Source: Micromussa lordhowensis | Lineage: Eukaryota > Cnidaria > Anthozoa > Scleractinia > Lobophylliidae | Assembly (NCBI GenBank): GCA_964020085.1 | Contig: OZ026606.1 | Coordinates: forward strand, 15,340,849-15,404,848 | Direction of reading: 5' to 3' | DNA length: 64,000 bases | In this document: positions 1-12,052 of the stretch, piece by piece | Layout: every line of letters begins with the position of its first letter | Numbering within the stretch: position 1 is the stretch's first letter | Position numbers and translations under genes: made by a program | Notes under the pieces: model-generated | What the model was told of the DNA's origin: nothing | Seen by the model: only the letters and a program-made list of their open reading frames with translations | Database searches by the model: none

Positions 1-12
1 GCGCAAATCGCA
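1..12 (+). repeat. Partial monomer at left window edge
   Basis: These bases match monomer positions 208-219. The array therefore continues to the left of the window and this is not an array boundary. Confidence 0.95.
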
Positions 13-19
13 TCATCTC

Positions 20-27
20 CTAATTAG
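20..27. other. CTAATTAG palindrome, monomer positions 8-15
   Basis: This is a perfect 8-base palindrome with a TAATTA core, present in nearly every copy. It is lost in copies carrying A at 15 (for example those starting at 451, 15557, 17966 and 40739), C at 14 (9428, 10521, 29575) or G at 8 (52127). TAATTA is the core bound by many homeodomain proteins, but nothing here shows that it is used as a binding site. Confidence 0.6.
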
Positions 28-30
28 AAT

Positions 31-43
31 GCACTTGAAGTGC
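31..43. other. GCACTTGAAGTGC palindrome, monomer positions 19-31
   Basis: The six-base arms GCACTT and AAGTGC are exact reverse complements around one central G. Ten copies (2422, 2641, 11615, 14900, 23222, 26507, 34388, 35702, 42710, 63735) have A instead of G at the central base, which does not affect arm pairing; the one at 2641 also has an arm mismatch. Rare arm mutations occur in the copies starting at 5925, 12053, 32198 and 47966. Use as a protein-binding or foldback element is possible but unproven. Confidence 0.65.
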
Positions 44-59
44 AAACATAGGAGAACAT

Positions 60-76
60 TTTGCTGCAAACCGCGG
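60..76. other. Adjacent palindromes TTTGCTGCAAA and CCGCGG
   Basis: Monomer positions 48-58 form TTTGC-T-GCAAA and are followed directly by CCGCGG at 59-64. CCGCGG is a SacII recognition sequence, so genomic DNA should give a 219-bp ladder unless CpG methylation blocks cutting. Type D copies (T at 59: 7896, 14243, 15776, 17747) lose the site. Confidence 0.65.
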
Positions 77-132
77 CTCCATAAGTGTCCGTAGAGCAGA
101 GTTATGACAAATTTGGCAAAGACACCTAAATC

Positions 133-179
133 GGCCATTTTCTGAGATTTTGCCAAGGGGGGACCAAGGCAAAATGGCC
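133..179. other. Long inverted repeat with two alternative stems, monomer 121-167
   Basis: GGCCATTTT (133-141) is the exact reverse complement of AAAATGGCC (171-179). Nested inside, ATTTTGCC (147-154) is the reverse complement of GGCAAAAT (168-175), leaving a 13-base loop that holds six G. The two stems share bases 171-175, so in one strand they are mutually exclusive. The variable site at 132 (window 144) lies between the two left arms. The element recurs in essentially all copies. Extrusion or transcript folding is inference only. Confidence 0.65.
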
Positions 180-3100
180 AAAAAAGTAGGCCGACTATGG
201 GGGCTTCAAAAACACCCTGGCGCAAATCGCATCATCTCCTAATTAGAATGCACTTGAAGTGCAAACATAGGAGAACATTTTGCTGCAAACCGCGGCTCCA
301 TAAGTGTCCGTAGAGCAGAGTTATGACAAATTTGGCAAAGACACCTAAATCGGCCATTTTCTGAGATTTTGCCAAGGGGGGACCAAGGCAAAATGGCCAA
401 AAAAGTAGGCCGACTATGGGGGCTTCAAAAACACCCTGGCGCAAATCGCATCATCTCCTAATTAAAATGCACTTGAAGTGCAAACATAGGAGAACATTTT
501 GCTGCAAACCGCGGCTCCATAAGTGTCCGTAGAGCAGAGTTATGACAAATTTGGCAAAGACACCTAAATCGGCCATTTTCTGAGATTTTGCCAAGGGGGG
601 ACCAAGGCAAAATGGCCAAAAAAGTAGGCCGACTATGGGGGCTTCAAAAACACCCTGGCGCAAATCGCATCATCTCCTAATTAGAATGCACTTGAAGTGC
701 AAACATAGGAGAACATTTTGCTGCAAACCGCGGCTCCATAAGTGTCCGTAGAGCAGAGTTATGACAAATTTGGCAAAGACACCTAAATCGGCCATTTTCT
801 GAGATTTTGCCAAGGGGGGACCAAGGCAAAATGGCCAAAAAAGTAGGCCGACTATGGGGGCTTCAAAAACACCCTGGCGCAAATCGCATCATCTCCTAAT
901 TAGAATGCACTTGAAGTGCAAACATAGGAGAACATTTTGCTGCAAACCGCGGCTCCATAAGTGTCCGTAGAGCAGAGTTATGACAAATTTGGCAAAGACA
1001 CCTAAATCGGCCATTTTCTGAGATTTTGCCAAGGGGGGACCAAGGCAAAATGGCCAAAAAAGTAGGCCGACTATGGGGGCTTCAAAAACACCCTGGCGCA
1101 AATCGCATCATCTCCTAATTAGAATGCACTTGAAGTGCAAACATAGGAGAACATTTTGCTGCAAACCGCGGCTCCATAAGTGTCCGTAGAGCAGAGTTAT
1201 GACAAATTTGGCAAAGACACCTAAATCGGCCATTTTCTGAGATTTTGCCAAGGGGGGACCAAGGCAAAATGGCCAAAAAAGTAGGCCGACTATGGGGGCT
1301 TCAAAAACACCCTGGCGCAAATCGCATCATCTCCTAATTAGAATGCACTTGAAGTGCAAACATAGGAGAACATTTTGCTGCAAACCGCGGCTCCATAAGT
1401 GTCCGTAGAGCAGAGTTATGACAAATTTGGCAAAGACACCTAAATCGGCCATTTTCTGAGATTTTGCCAAGGGGGGACCAAGGCAAAATGGCCAAAAAAG
1501 TAGGCCGACTATGGGGGCTTCAAAAACACCCTGGCGCAAATCGCATCATCTCCTAATTAGAATGCACTTGAAGTGCAAACATAGGAGAACAGTTTGCTGC
1601 AAACCGCGGCTCCATAAGTGTCCGTAGAGCAGAGTTATGACAAATTTGGCAAAGACACCTAAATCGGCCATTTTCTGAGATTTTGCCAAGGGGGGACCAA
1701 GGCAAAATGGCCAAAAAAGTAGGCCGACTATGGGGGCTTCAAAAACACCCTGGCGCAAATCGCATCATCTCCTAATTAGAATGCACTTGAAGTGCAAACA
1801 TAGGAGAACATTTTGCTGCAAACCGCGGCTCCATAAGTGTCCGTAGAGCAGAGTTATGACAAATTTGGCAAAGACACCTAAATCGGCCATTTTCTGAGAT
1901 TTTGCCAAGGGGGGACCAAGGCAAAATGGCCAAAAAAGTAGGCTGACTATGGGGGCTTCAAAAACACCCTGGCGCAAATCGCATCATCTCCTAATTAGAA
2001 TGCACTTGAAGTGCAAACATAGGAGAACATTTTGCTGCAAACCGCGGCTCCATAAGTGTCCGTAGAGCAGAGTTATGACAAATTTGGCAAAGACACCTAA
2101 ATCGGCCATTTTCTGAGATTTTGCCAAGGGGGGACCAAGGCAAAATGGCCAAAAAAGTAGGCCGACTATGGGGGCTTCAAAAACACCCTGGCGCAAATCG
2201 CATCATCTCCTAATTAGAATGCACTTGAAGTGCAAACATAGGAGAACATTTTGCTGCAAACCGCGGCTCCATAAGTGTCCGTAGGGCAGAGTTATGACAA
2301 ATTTGGCAAAGACACCTAAATCGGCCATTTTCTGAGATTTTGCCAAGGGGGGACCAAGGCAAAATGGCCAAAAAAGTAGGCCGACTATGGGGGCTTCAAA
2401 AACACCTTGGCGCAAATCGCATCATCTCCTAATTAGAATGCACTTAAAGTGCAAACATAGGAGAACATTTTGCTGCAAACCGCGGCTCCATAAGTGTCCG
2501 TAGAGCAGAGTTATGACAAATTTGGCAAAGACACCTAAATCGGCCATTTTCTGAGATTTTGCCAAGGGGGGACCAAGGCAAAATGGCCAAAAAAGTAGGC
2601 CGACTATGGGGGCTTCAAAAACACCCTGGCGCAAATCGCATCATCTCCTAATTAGAATGCACTTAAAGCGCAAACATAGGAGAACATTTTGCTGCAAACC
2701 GCGGCTCCATAAGTGTCCGTAGAGCAGAGTTATGACAAATTTGGCAAAGACACCTAAATCGGCCATTTTCTGAGATTTTGCCAAGGGGGGACCAAGGCAA
2801 AATGGCCAAAAAAGTAGGCCGACTATGGGGGCTTCAAAAACACCCTGGCGCAAATCGCATCATCTCCTAATTAGAATGCACTTGAAGTGCAAACATAGGA
2901 GAACATTTTGCTGCAAACCGCGGCTCCATAAGTGTCCGTAGAGCAGAGTTATGACAAATTTGGCAAAGACACCTAAATCGGCCATTTTCTGAGATTTTGC
3001 CAAGGGGGGACCAAGGCAAAATGGCCAAAAAAGTAGGCCGACTATGGGGGCTTCAAAAACACCCTGGCGCAAATCGCATCATCTCCTAATTAGAATGCAC

Positions 3101-5049
3101 TTGAAGTGCAAACATAGGAGAACATTTTGCTGCAAACCGCGGCTCCATAAGTGTCCGTAGAGCAGAGTTATGACAAATTTGGCAAAGACACCTAAATCGG
3201 CCATTTTCTGAGATTTTGCCAAGGGGGGACCAAGGCAAAATGGCCAAAAAAGTAGGCCGACTATGGGGGCTTCAAAAACACCCTGGCGCAAATCGCATCA
3301 TCTCCTAATTAGAATGCACTTGAAGTGCAAACATAGGAGAACATTTTGCTGCAAACCGCGGCTCCATAAGTGTCCGTAGAGCAGAGTTATGACAAATTTG
3401 GCAAAGACACCTAAATCGGCCATTTTCTGAGATTTTGCCAAGGGGGGACCAAGGCAAAATGGCCAAAAAAGTAGGCCGACTATGGGGGCTTCAAAAACAC
3501 CCTGGCGCAAATCGCATCATCTCCTAATTAGAATGCACTTGAAGTGCAAACATAGGAGAACATTTTGCTGCAAACCGCGGCTCCATAAGTGTCCGTAGAG
3601 CAGAGTTATGACAAATTTGGCAAAGACACCTAAATCGGCCATTTTCTGAGATTTTGCCAAGGGGGGACCAAGGCAAAATGGCCAAAAAAGTAGGCCGACT
3701 ATGGGGGCTTCAAAAACACCCTGGCGCAAATCGCATCATCTCCTAATTAGAATGCACTTGAAGTGCAAACATAGGAGAACATTTTGCTGCAAACCGCGGC
3801 TCCATAAGTGTCCGTAGAGCAGAGTTATGACAAATTTGGCAAAGACACCTAAATCGGCCATTTTCTGAGATTTTGCCAAGGGGGGACCAAGGCAAAATGG
3901 CCAAAAAAGTAGGCCGACTATGGGGGCTTCAAAAACACCCTGGCGCAAATCGCATCATCTCCTAATTAGAATGCACTTGAAGTGCAAACATAGGAGAACA
4001 TTTTGCTGCAAACCGCGGCTCTATAAGTGTCCGTAGAGCAGAGTTATGACAAATTTGGCAAAGACACCTAAATCGGCCATTTTCTGAGATTTTGCCAAGG
4101 GGGGACCAAGGCAAAATGGCCAAAAAAGTAGGCTGACTATGGGGGCTTCAAAAACACCCTGGCGCAAATCGCATCATCTCCTAATTAGAATGCACTTGAA
4201 GTGCAAACATAGGAGAACATTTTGCTGCAAACCGCGGCTCCATAAGTGTCCGTAGAGCAGAGTTATGACAAATTTGGCAAAGACACCTAAATCGGCCATT
4301 TTCTGAGATTTTGCCAAGGGGGGACCAAGGCAAAATGGCCAAAAAAGTAGGCCGACTATGGGGGCTTCAAAAACACCCTGGCGCAAATCGCATCATCTCC
4401 TAATTAGAATGCACTTGAAGTGCAAACATAGGAGAACATTTTGCTGCAAACCGCGGCTCCATAAGTGTCCGTAGAGCAGAGTTATGACAAATTTGGCAAA
4501 GACACCTAAATCGGCCATTTTCTGAGATTTTGCCAAGGGGGGACCAAGGCAAAATGGCCAAAAAAGTAGGCCGACTATGGGGGCTTCAAAAACACCCTGG
4601 CGCAAATCGCATCATCTCCTAATTAGAATGCACTTGAAGTGCAAACATAGGAGAACATTTTGCTGCAAACCGCGGCTCCATAAGTGTCCGTAGAGCAGAG
4701 TTATGACAAATTTGGCAAAGACACCTAAATCGGCCATTTTCTGAGATTTTGCCAAGGGGGGACCAAGGCAAAATGGCCAAAAAAGTAGGCCGACTATGGG
4801 GGCTTCAAAAACACCCTGGCGCAAATCGCATCATCTCCTAATTAGAATGCACTTGAAGTGCAAACATAGGAGAACATTTTGCTGCAAACCGCGGCTCCAT
4901 AAGTGTCCGTAGAGCAGAGTTATGACAAATTTGGCAAAGACACCTAAATCGGCCATTTTCTGAGATTTTGCCAAGGGGGGACCAAGGCAAAATGGCCAAA
5001 AAAGTAGGCCGACTATGGGGGCTTCAAAAACACCCTGGCGGAAATCGCA

Positions 5050-5267
5050 TCATCTCCTAATTAGAATGCACTTGAAGTGCAAACATAGGAGAACATTTTG
5101 CTGCAAACCGCGGCTCCATAAGTGTCCGTAGAGCAGAGTTATGACAAATTTGGCAAAGACACCTAAATCGGCCATTTTCTGAGATTTTGCCAAGGGGGGA
5201 CCAAGGCAAAATGGCCAAAAAATAGGCTGACTATGGGGGCTTCAAAAACACCCTGGCGCAAATCGCA
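5050..5267 (+). repeat. 218-bp monomer, domain I/II junction
   Basis: The base G that normally follows the six-A run (monomer 174) is missing, giving 218 bp. The copy is also type S. It follows a copy with the private 5041 change and precedes three consensus copies (5268-5924). Confidence 0.85.
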
Positions 5268-5924
5268 TCATCTCCTAATTAGAATGCACTTGAAGTGCAA
5301 ACATAGGAGAACATTTTGCTGCAAACCGCGGCTCCATAAGTGTCCGTAGAGCAGAGTTATGACAAATTTGGCAAAGACACCTAAATCGGCCATTTTCTGA
5401 GATTTTGCCAAGGGGGGACCAAGGCAAAATGGCCAAAAAAGTAGGCCGACTATGGGGGCTTCAAAAACACCCTGGCGCAAATCGCATCATCTCCTAATTA
5501 GAATGCACTTGAAGTGCAAACATAGGAGAACATTTTGCTGCAAACCGCGGCTCCATAAGTGTCCGTAGAGCAGAGTTATGACAAATTTGGCAAAGACACC
5601 TAAATCGGCCATTTTCTGAGATTTTGCCAAGGGGGGACCAAGGCAAAATGGCCAAAAAAGTAGGCCGACTATGGGGGCTTCAAAAACACCCTGGCGCAAA
5701 TCGCATCATCTCCTAATTAGAATGCACTTGAAGTGCAAACATAGGAGAACATTTTGCTGCAAACCGCGGCTCCATAAGTGTCCGTAGAGCAGAGTTATGA
5801 CAAATTTGGCAAAGACACCTAAATCGGCCATTTTCTGAGATTTTGCCAAGGGGGGACCAAGGCAAAATGGCCAAAAAAGTAGGCCGACTATGGGGGCTTC
5901 AAAAACACCCTGGCGCAAATCGCA

Positions 5925-8900
5925 TCATCTCCTAATTAGAATGCACTTGAAGTACAAACATAGGAAAACATTTTGCTGCAAACCGCGGCTCCATAAGTGT
6001 CCGTAGAGCAGAGTTATGACAAATTTGGCAAAGACACCTAAATCGGCCATTTGCTGAGATTTTGCCAAGGGGGGACCAAGGCAAAATGGCCAAAAAAGTA
6101 GGCCGACTATGGGGGCTTCAAAAACACCCTGGCGCAAATCGCATCATCTCCTAATTAGAATGCACTTGAAGTGCAAACATAGGAGAACATTTTGCTGCAA
6201 ACCGCGGCTCCATAAGTGTCCGTAGAGCAGAGTTATGACAAATTTGGCAAAGACACCTAAATCGGCCATTTTCTGAGATTTTGCCAAGGGGGGACCAAGG
6301 CAAAATGGCCAAAAAAGTAGGCTGACTATGGGGGCTTCAAAACCACCCTGGCGCAAATCACATCATCTCCTAATTAGAATGCACTTGAAGTGCAAACATA
6401 GGAGAACATTTTGCTGCAAACCGCGGCTCCATAAGTGTCCGTAGAGCAGAGTTATGACAAATTTGGCAAAGACACCTAAATCGGCCATTTTCTGAGATTT
6501 TGCCAAGGGGGGACCAAGGCAAAATGGCCAAAAAAGTAGGCCGACTATGGGGGCTTCAAAAACACCCTGGCGCAAATCGCATCATCTCCTAATTAGAATG
6601 CACTTGAAGTGCAAACATAGGAGAACATTTTGCTGCAAACCGCGGCTCCATAAGTGTCCGTAGAGCAGAGTTATGACAAATTTGGCAAAGACACCTAAAT
6701 CGGCCATTTTCTGAGATTTTGCCAAGGGGGGACCAAGGCAAAATGGCCAAAAAAGTAGGCCGACTATGGGGGCTTCAAAAACACCCTGGCGCAAATCGCA
6801 TCATCTCCTAATTAGAATGCACTTGAAGTGCAAACATAGGAGAACATTTTGCTGCAAACCGCGGCTCCATAAGTGTCCGTAGAGCAGAGTTATGACAAAT
6901 TTGGCAAAGACACCTAAATCGGCCATTTTCTGAGATTTTGCCAAGGGGGGACCAAGGCAAAATGGCCAAAAAAGTAGGCCGACTATGGGGGCTTCAAAAA
7001 CACCCTGGCGCAAATCGCATCATCTCCTAATTAGAATGCACTTGAAGTGCAAACATAGGAGAACATTTTGCTGCAAACCGCGGCTCGATAAGTGTCCGTA
7101 GAGCAGAGTTATGACAAATTTGGCAAAGACACCTAAATCGGCCATTTTCTGAGATTTTGCCAAGGGGGGACCAAGGCAAAATGGCCAAAAAAGTAGGCCG
7201 ACTATGGGGGCTTCAAAAACACCCTGGCGCAAATCGCATCATCTCCTAATTAGAATGCACTTGAAGTGCAAACATAGGAGAACATTTTGCTGCAAACCGC
7301 GGCTCCATAAGTGTCCGTAGAGCAGAGTTATGACAAATTTGGCAAAGACACCTAAATCGGCCATTTTCTGAGATTTTGCCAAGGGGGGACCAAGGCAAAA
7401 TGGCCAAAAAAGTAGGCCGACTATGGGGGCTTCAAAAACACCCTGGCGCAAATCGCATCATCTCCTAATTAGAATGCACTTGAAGTGCAAACATAGGAGA
7501 ACATTTTGCTGCAAACCGCGGCTCCATAAGTGTCCGTAGAGCAGAGTTATGACAAATTTGGCAAAGACACCTAAATCGGCCATTTTCTGAGATTTTGCCA
7601 AGGGGGGACCAAGGCAAAATGGCCAAAAAAGTAGGCCGACTATGGGGGCTTCAAAAACACCCTGGCGCAAATCGCATCATCTCCTAATTAGAATGCACTT
7701 GAAGTGCAAACATAGGAGAACATTTTGCTGCAAACCGCGGCTCGATAAGTTTCCGTAGAGCAGAGTTATGACAAATTTGGCAAAGACACCTAAATCGGCC
7801 ATTTTCTGAGATTTTGCCAAGGGGGGACCAAGGCAAAATGGCCAAAAAAGTAGGCCGACTATGGGGGCTTCAAAAACACCCTGGCGCAAATCGCATCATC
7901 TCCTAATTAGAATGCACTTGAAGTGCAAACATAGGAGAACATTTTGCTGCAAATCGCGGCTCCATAAGTGTCCGTAGAGCAGAGTTATGACAAATTTGGC
8001 AAAGACACCTAAATCGGCCATTTTCTGAGATTTTGCCAAGGGGGGACCAAGGCAAAATGGCCAAAAAAGTAGGCCGACTATGGGGGCTTCAAAAACACCC
8101 TGGCGCAAATCGCATCATCTCCTAATTAGAATGCACTTGAAGTGCAAACATAGGAGAACATTTTGCTGCAAACCGCGGCTCCATAAGTGTCCGTAGAGCA
8201 GAGTTATGACAAATTTGGCAAAGACACCTAAATCGGCCATTTTCTGAGATTTTGCCAAGGGGGGACCAAGGCAAAATGGCCAAAAAAGTAGGCTGACTAT
8301 GGGGGCTACAAAAACACCCTGGCGCAAATCACATCATCTCCTAATTAGAATGCACTTGAAGTGCAAACATAGGAGAACATTTTGCTGCAAACCGCGGCTC
8401 CATAAGTGTCCGTAGAGCAGAGTTATGACAAATTTGGCAAAGACACCTAAATCGGCCATTTTCTGAGATTTTGCCAAGGGGGGACCAAGGCAAAATGGCC
8501 AAAAAAGTAGGCTGACTATGGGGGCTTCAAAAACACCCTGGCGCAAATCACATCATCTCCTAATTAGAATGCACTTGAAGTGCAAACATAGGAGAACATT
8601 TTGCTGCAAACCGCGGCTCCATAAGTGTCCGTAGAGCAGAGTTATGACAAATTTGGCAAAGACACCTAAATCGGCCATTTTCTGAGATTTTGCCAAGGGG
8701 GGACCAAGGCAAAATGGCCAAAAAAGTAGGCCGACTATGGGGGCTTCAAAAACACCCTGGCGCAAATCGCATCATCTCCTAATTAGAATGCACTTGAAGT
8801 GCAAACATAGGAGAACATTTTGCTGCAAACCGCGGCTCCATAAGTGTCCGTAGAGCAGAGTTATGACAAATTTGGCAAAGACACCTAAATCGGCCATTTT

Positions 8901-9209
8901 CTGAGATTTTGCCAAGGGGGGACCAAGGCAAAATGGCCAAAAAAGTAGGCTGACTATGGGGGCTTCAAAAACACCCTGGCGCAAATCACATCATCTCCTA
9001 ATTAGAATGCACTTGAAGTGCAAACATAGGAGAACATTTTGCTGCAAACCGCGGCTCCATAAGTGTCCGTAGAGCAGAGTTATGACAAATTTGGCAAAGA
9101 CACCTAAATCGGCCATTTTCTGAGATTTTGCCAAGGGGGGACCAAGGCAAAATGGCCAAAAAAGTAGGCCGACTATGGGGGCTTCAAAAACACCCTGGCG
9201 CAAATCGCA
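5925..9209 (+). repeat. 15-monomer block, left copy
   Basis: The type order is 129G, S/G, C, C, C, W, C, C, W+N, D, S, S, C, S, C. The first copy also carries A at monomer 30 (shared with its counterpart at 12053) and a private A in place of G near 5967. Every S copy here also carries A at 217, so 180T and 217A travel as a linked pair. The same order recurs at 12053-15337 with two compensating single-monomer differences. The W copy at 7677 also has N (T at 75), the only N before 17966. Confidence 0.85.
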
Positions 9210-10302
9210 TCATCTCCTAATTAGAATGCACTTGAAGTGCAAACATAGGAGAACATTTTGCTGCAAACCGCGGCTCGATAAGTGTCCGTAGAGCAGAGTT
9301 ATGACAAATTTGGCAAAGACACCTAAATCGGCCATTTTCTGAGATTTTGCCAAGGGGGGACCAAGGCAAAATGGCCAAAAAAGTGGCCGACTATGGGGGC
9401 TTCAAAAACACCCTGGCGCAAATCGCATCATCTCCTAATTCGAATGCACTTGAAGTGCAAACATAGGAGAACATTTTGCCGCAAACCGCGGCTCCATAAG
9501 TGTCCGTAGAGCAGAGTTATGACAAATTTGGCAAAGACACCTAAATCGGCCATTTTCTGAGATTTTGCCAAGGGGGGACCAAGGCAAAATGGCCAAAAAA
9601 GTAGGCCGACTATGGGGGCTTCAAAAACACCCTGGCGCAAATCGCATCATCTCCTAATTAGAATGCACTTGAAGTGCAAACATAGGAGAACATTTTGCTG
9701 CAAACCGCGGCTCCATAAGTGTCCGTAGAGCAGAGTTATGACAAATTTGGCAAAGACACCTAAATCGGCCATTTTCTGAGATTTTGCCAAGGGGGGACCA
9801 AGGCAAAATGGCCAAAAAAGTGGCCGACTATGGGGGCTTCAAAAACACCCTGGCGCAAATCGCATCATCTCCTAATTAGAATGCACTTGAAGTGCAAACA
9901 TAGGAGAACATTTTGCTGCAAACCGCGGCTCTATAAGTGTCCGTAGAGCAGAGTTATGACAAATTTGGCAAAGACACCTAAATCGGCCATTTTCTGAGAT
10001 TTTGCCAAGGGGGGACCAAGGCAAAATGGCCAAAAAAGTAGGCCGACTATGGGGGCTTCAAAAATACCCTGGCGCAAATCGCATCATCTCCTAATTAGAA
10101 TGCACTTGAAGTGCAAACATAGGAGAACATTTTGCTGCAAACCGCGGCTCCATAAGTGTCCGTAGAGCAGAGTTATGACAAATTTGGCAAAGACACCTAA
10201 ATCGGCCATTTTCTGAGATTTTGCCAAGGGGGGACCAAGGCAAAATGGCCAAAAAAGTAGGCCGACTATGGGGGCTTCAAAAACACCCTGGCGCAAATCG
10301 CA
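9210..10302 (+). repeat. Pentameric higher-order repeat, copy 1 (1093 bp)
   Basis: Five monomers of 218+219+218+219+219 bp. In order: W with del176; C at 14; del176; T at 68 plus a C-to-T change at 201; and consensus. del176 removes the A of GTAGG. The copy at 9428 also has a private T-to-C change at 9480. The next 1093 bp repeat the same order. Confidence 0.9.
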
Positions 10303-11395
10303 TCATCTCCTAATTAGAATGCACTTGAAGTGCAAACATAGGAGAACATTTTGCTGCAAACCGCGGCTCGATAAGTGTCCGTAGAGCAGAGTTATGACAA
10401 ATTTGGCAAAGACACCTAAATCGGCCATTTTCTGAGATTTTGCCAAGGGGGGACCAAGGCAAAATGGCCAAAAAAGTGGCCGACTATGGGGGCTTCAAAA
10501 ACACCCTGGCGCAAATCGCATCATCTCCTAATTCGAATGCACTTGAAGTGCAAACATAGGAGAACATTTTGCTGCAAACCGCGGCTCCATAAGTGTCCGT
10601 AGAGCAGAGTTATGACAAATTTGGCAAAGACACCTAAATCGGCCATTTTCTGAGATTTTGCCAAGGGGGGACCAAGGCAAAATGGCCAAAAAAGTAGGCC
10701 GACTATGGGGGCTTCAAAAACACCCTGGCGCAAATCGCATCATCTCCTAATTAGAATGCACTTGAAGTGCAAACATAGGAGAACATTTTGCTGCAAACCG
10801 CGGCTCCATAAGTGTCCGTAGAGCAGAGTTATGACAAATTTGGCAAAGACACCTAAATCGGCCATTTTCTGAGATTTTGCCAAGGGGGGACCAAGGCAAA
10901 ATGGCCAAAAAAGTGGCCGACTATGGGGGCTTCAAAAACACCCTGGCGCAAATCGCATCATCTCCTAATTAGAATGCACTTGAAGTGCAAACATAGGAGA
11001 ACATTTTGCTGCAAACCGCGGCTCTATAAGTGTCCGTAGAGCAGAGTTATGACAAATTTGGCAAAGACACCTAAATCGGCCATTTTCTGAGATTTTGCCA
11101 AGGGGGGACCAAGGCAAAATGGCCAAAAAAGTAGGCCGACTATGGGGGCTTCAAAAATACCCTGGCGCAAATCGCATCATCTCCTAATTAGAATGCACTT
11201 GAAGTGCAAACATAGGAGAACATTTTGCTGCAAACCGCGGCTCCATAAGTGTCCGTAGAGCAGAGTTATGACAAATTTGGCAAAGACACCTAAATCGGCC
11301 ATTTTCTGAGATTTTGCCAAGGGGGGACCAAGGCAAAATGGCCAAAAAAGTAGGCCGACTATGGGGGCTTCAAAAACACCCTGGCGCAAATCGCA
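10303..11395 (+). repeat. Pentameric higher-order repeat, copy 2 (1093 bp)
   Basis: It shows the same five-monomer order and lengths as 9210-10302: W+del176 (10303), 14C (10521), del176 (10740), 68T with 201T (10958) and consensus (11177). It lacks the private 9480 change, so that change arose after the duplication or was removed from this copy. Consensus or P copies follow at 11396-12052. Confidence 0.9.
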
Positions 11396-12052
11396 TCATC
11401 TCCTAATTAGAATGCACTTGAAGTGCAAACATAGGAGAACATTTTGCTGCAAACCGCGGCTCCATAAGTGTCCGTAGAGCAGAGTTATGACAAATTTGGC
11501 AAAGACACCTAAATCGGCCATTTTCTGAGATTTTGCCAAGGGGGGACCAAGGCAAAATGGCCAAAAAAGTAGGCCGACTATGGGGGCTTCAAAAACACCC
11601 TGGCGCAAATCGCATCATCTCCTAATTAGAATGCACTTAAAGTGCAAACATAGGAGAACATTTTGCTGCAAACCGCGGCTCCATAAGTGTCCGTAGAGCA
11701 GAGTTATGACAAATTTGGCAAAGACACCTAAATCGGCCATTTTCTGAGATTTTGCCAAGGGGGGACCAAGGCAAAATGGCCAAAAAAGTAGGCCGACTAT
11801 GGGGGCTTCAAAAACACCCTGGCGCAAATCGCATCATCTCCTAATTAGAATGCACTTGAAGTGCAAACATAGGAGAACATTTTGCTGCAAACCGCGGCTC
11901 CATAAGTGTCCGTAGAGCAGAGTTATGACAAATTTGGCAAAGACACCTAAATCGGCCATTTTCTGAGATTTTGCCAAGGGGGGACCAAGGCAAAATGGCC
12001 AAAAAAGTAGGCCGACTATGGGGGCTTCAAAAACACCCTGGCGCAAATCGCA

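Larger units (their letters stand above)
13..231 (+). repeat. Reference monomer (consensus type C)
   Basis: This first complete copy matches the consensus at every recurrent variable site and is used for numbering (monomer base 1 = window 13). It has 101 G+C in 219 bases. Landmarks by monomer position: CTAATTAG at 8-15, a 13-base palindrome at 19-31, an 11-base palindrome at 48-58, CCGCGG at 59-64, a long imperfect inverted repeat at 121-167, a run of six G at 145-150, a run of six A at 168-173, a run of five G at 187-191 and a run of five A at 196-200. There are seven CpG sites. The 219-bp length is longer than the roughly 150-180 bp unit common among centromeric satellites. No CENP-B box, tRNA-type internal promoter or open frame with an ATG start is evident. 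Confidence 0.95.
13..5049 (+). repeat. Domain I: nearly uniform monomers
   Basis: There are twenty-three monomers, fifteen of which show no change that I can see from the consensus. The exceptions are isolated: A at 15 in the copy at 451; a T-to-G change at 1592; type S at 1765; two changes in the copy at 2203; type P at 2422 and 2641; S plus T at 68 at 3955; and a C-to-G change at 5041. No higher-order period is visible. Such uniformity suggests recent local homogenisation. None of the W, D, K or N types occurs here. Confidence 0.85.

Noticed and set aside
157..203. G-quadruplex from the six-G and five-G runs
   Set aside because: Only two G runs per monomer lie within reach, about 37 bases apart; the four closely spaced runs of a canonical quadruplex are absent.
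13..225. 70-codon minus-strand open frame repeated in almost every monomer, with a hydrophobic stretch, as a possible tandem gene family
   Set aside because: It starts at TTG with no in-phase ATG (except one copy at 28040), shows mostly amino-acid-changing variants, is broken in about ten copies, and lies in a uniform satellite with no spacer or promoter structure.
13..231. CENP-B box in the monomer
   Set aside because: No match to the core pattern TTCG-N4-A-NN-CGGG was found on either strand by eye.
13..231. tRNA or 5S-derived (SINE-like) origin with internal polymerase III boxes
   Set aside because: No A-box/B-box pair is recognisable; the only TTCGA-like sequences come from private changes at position 14.
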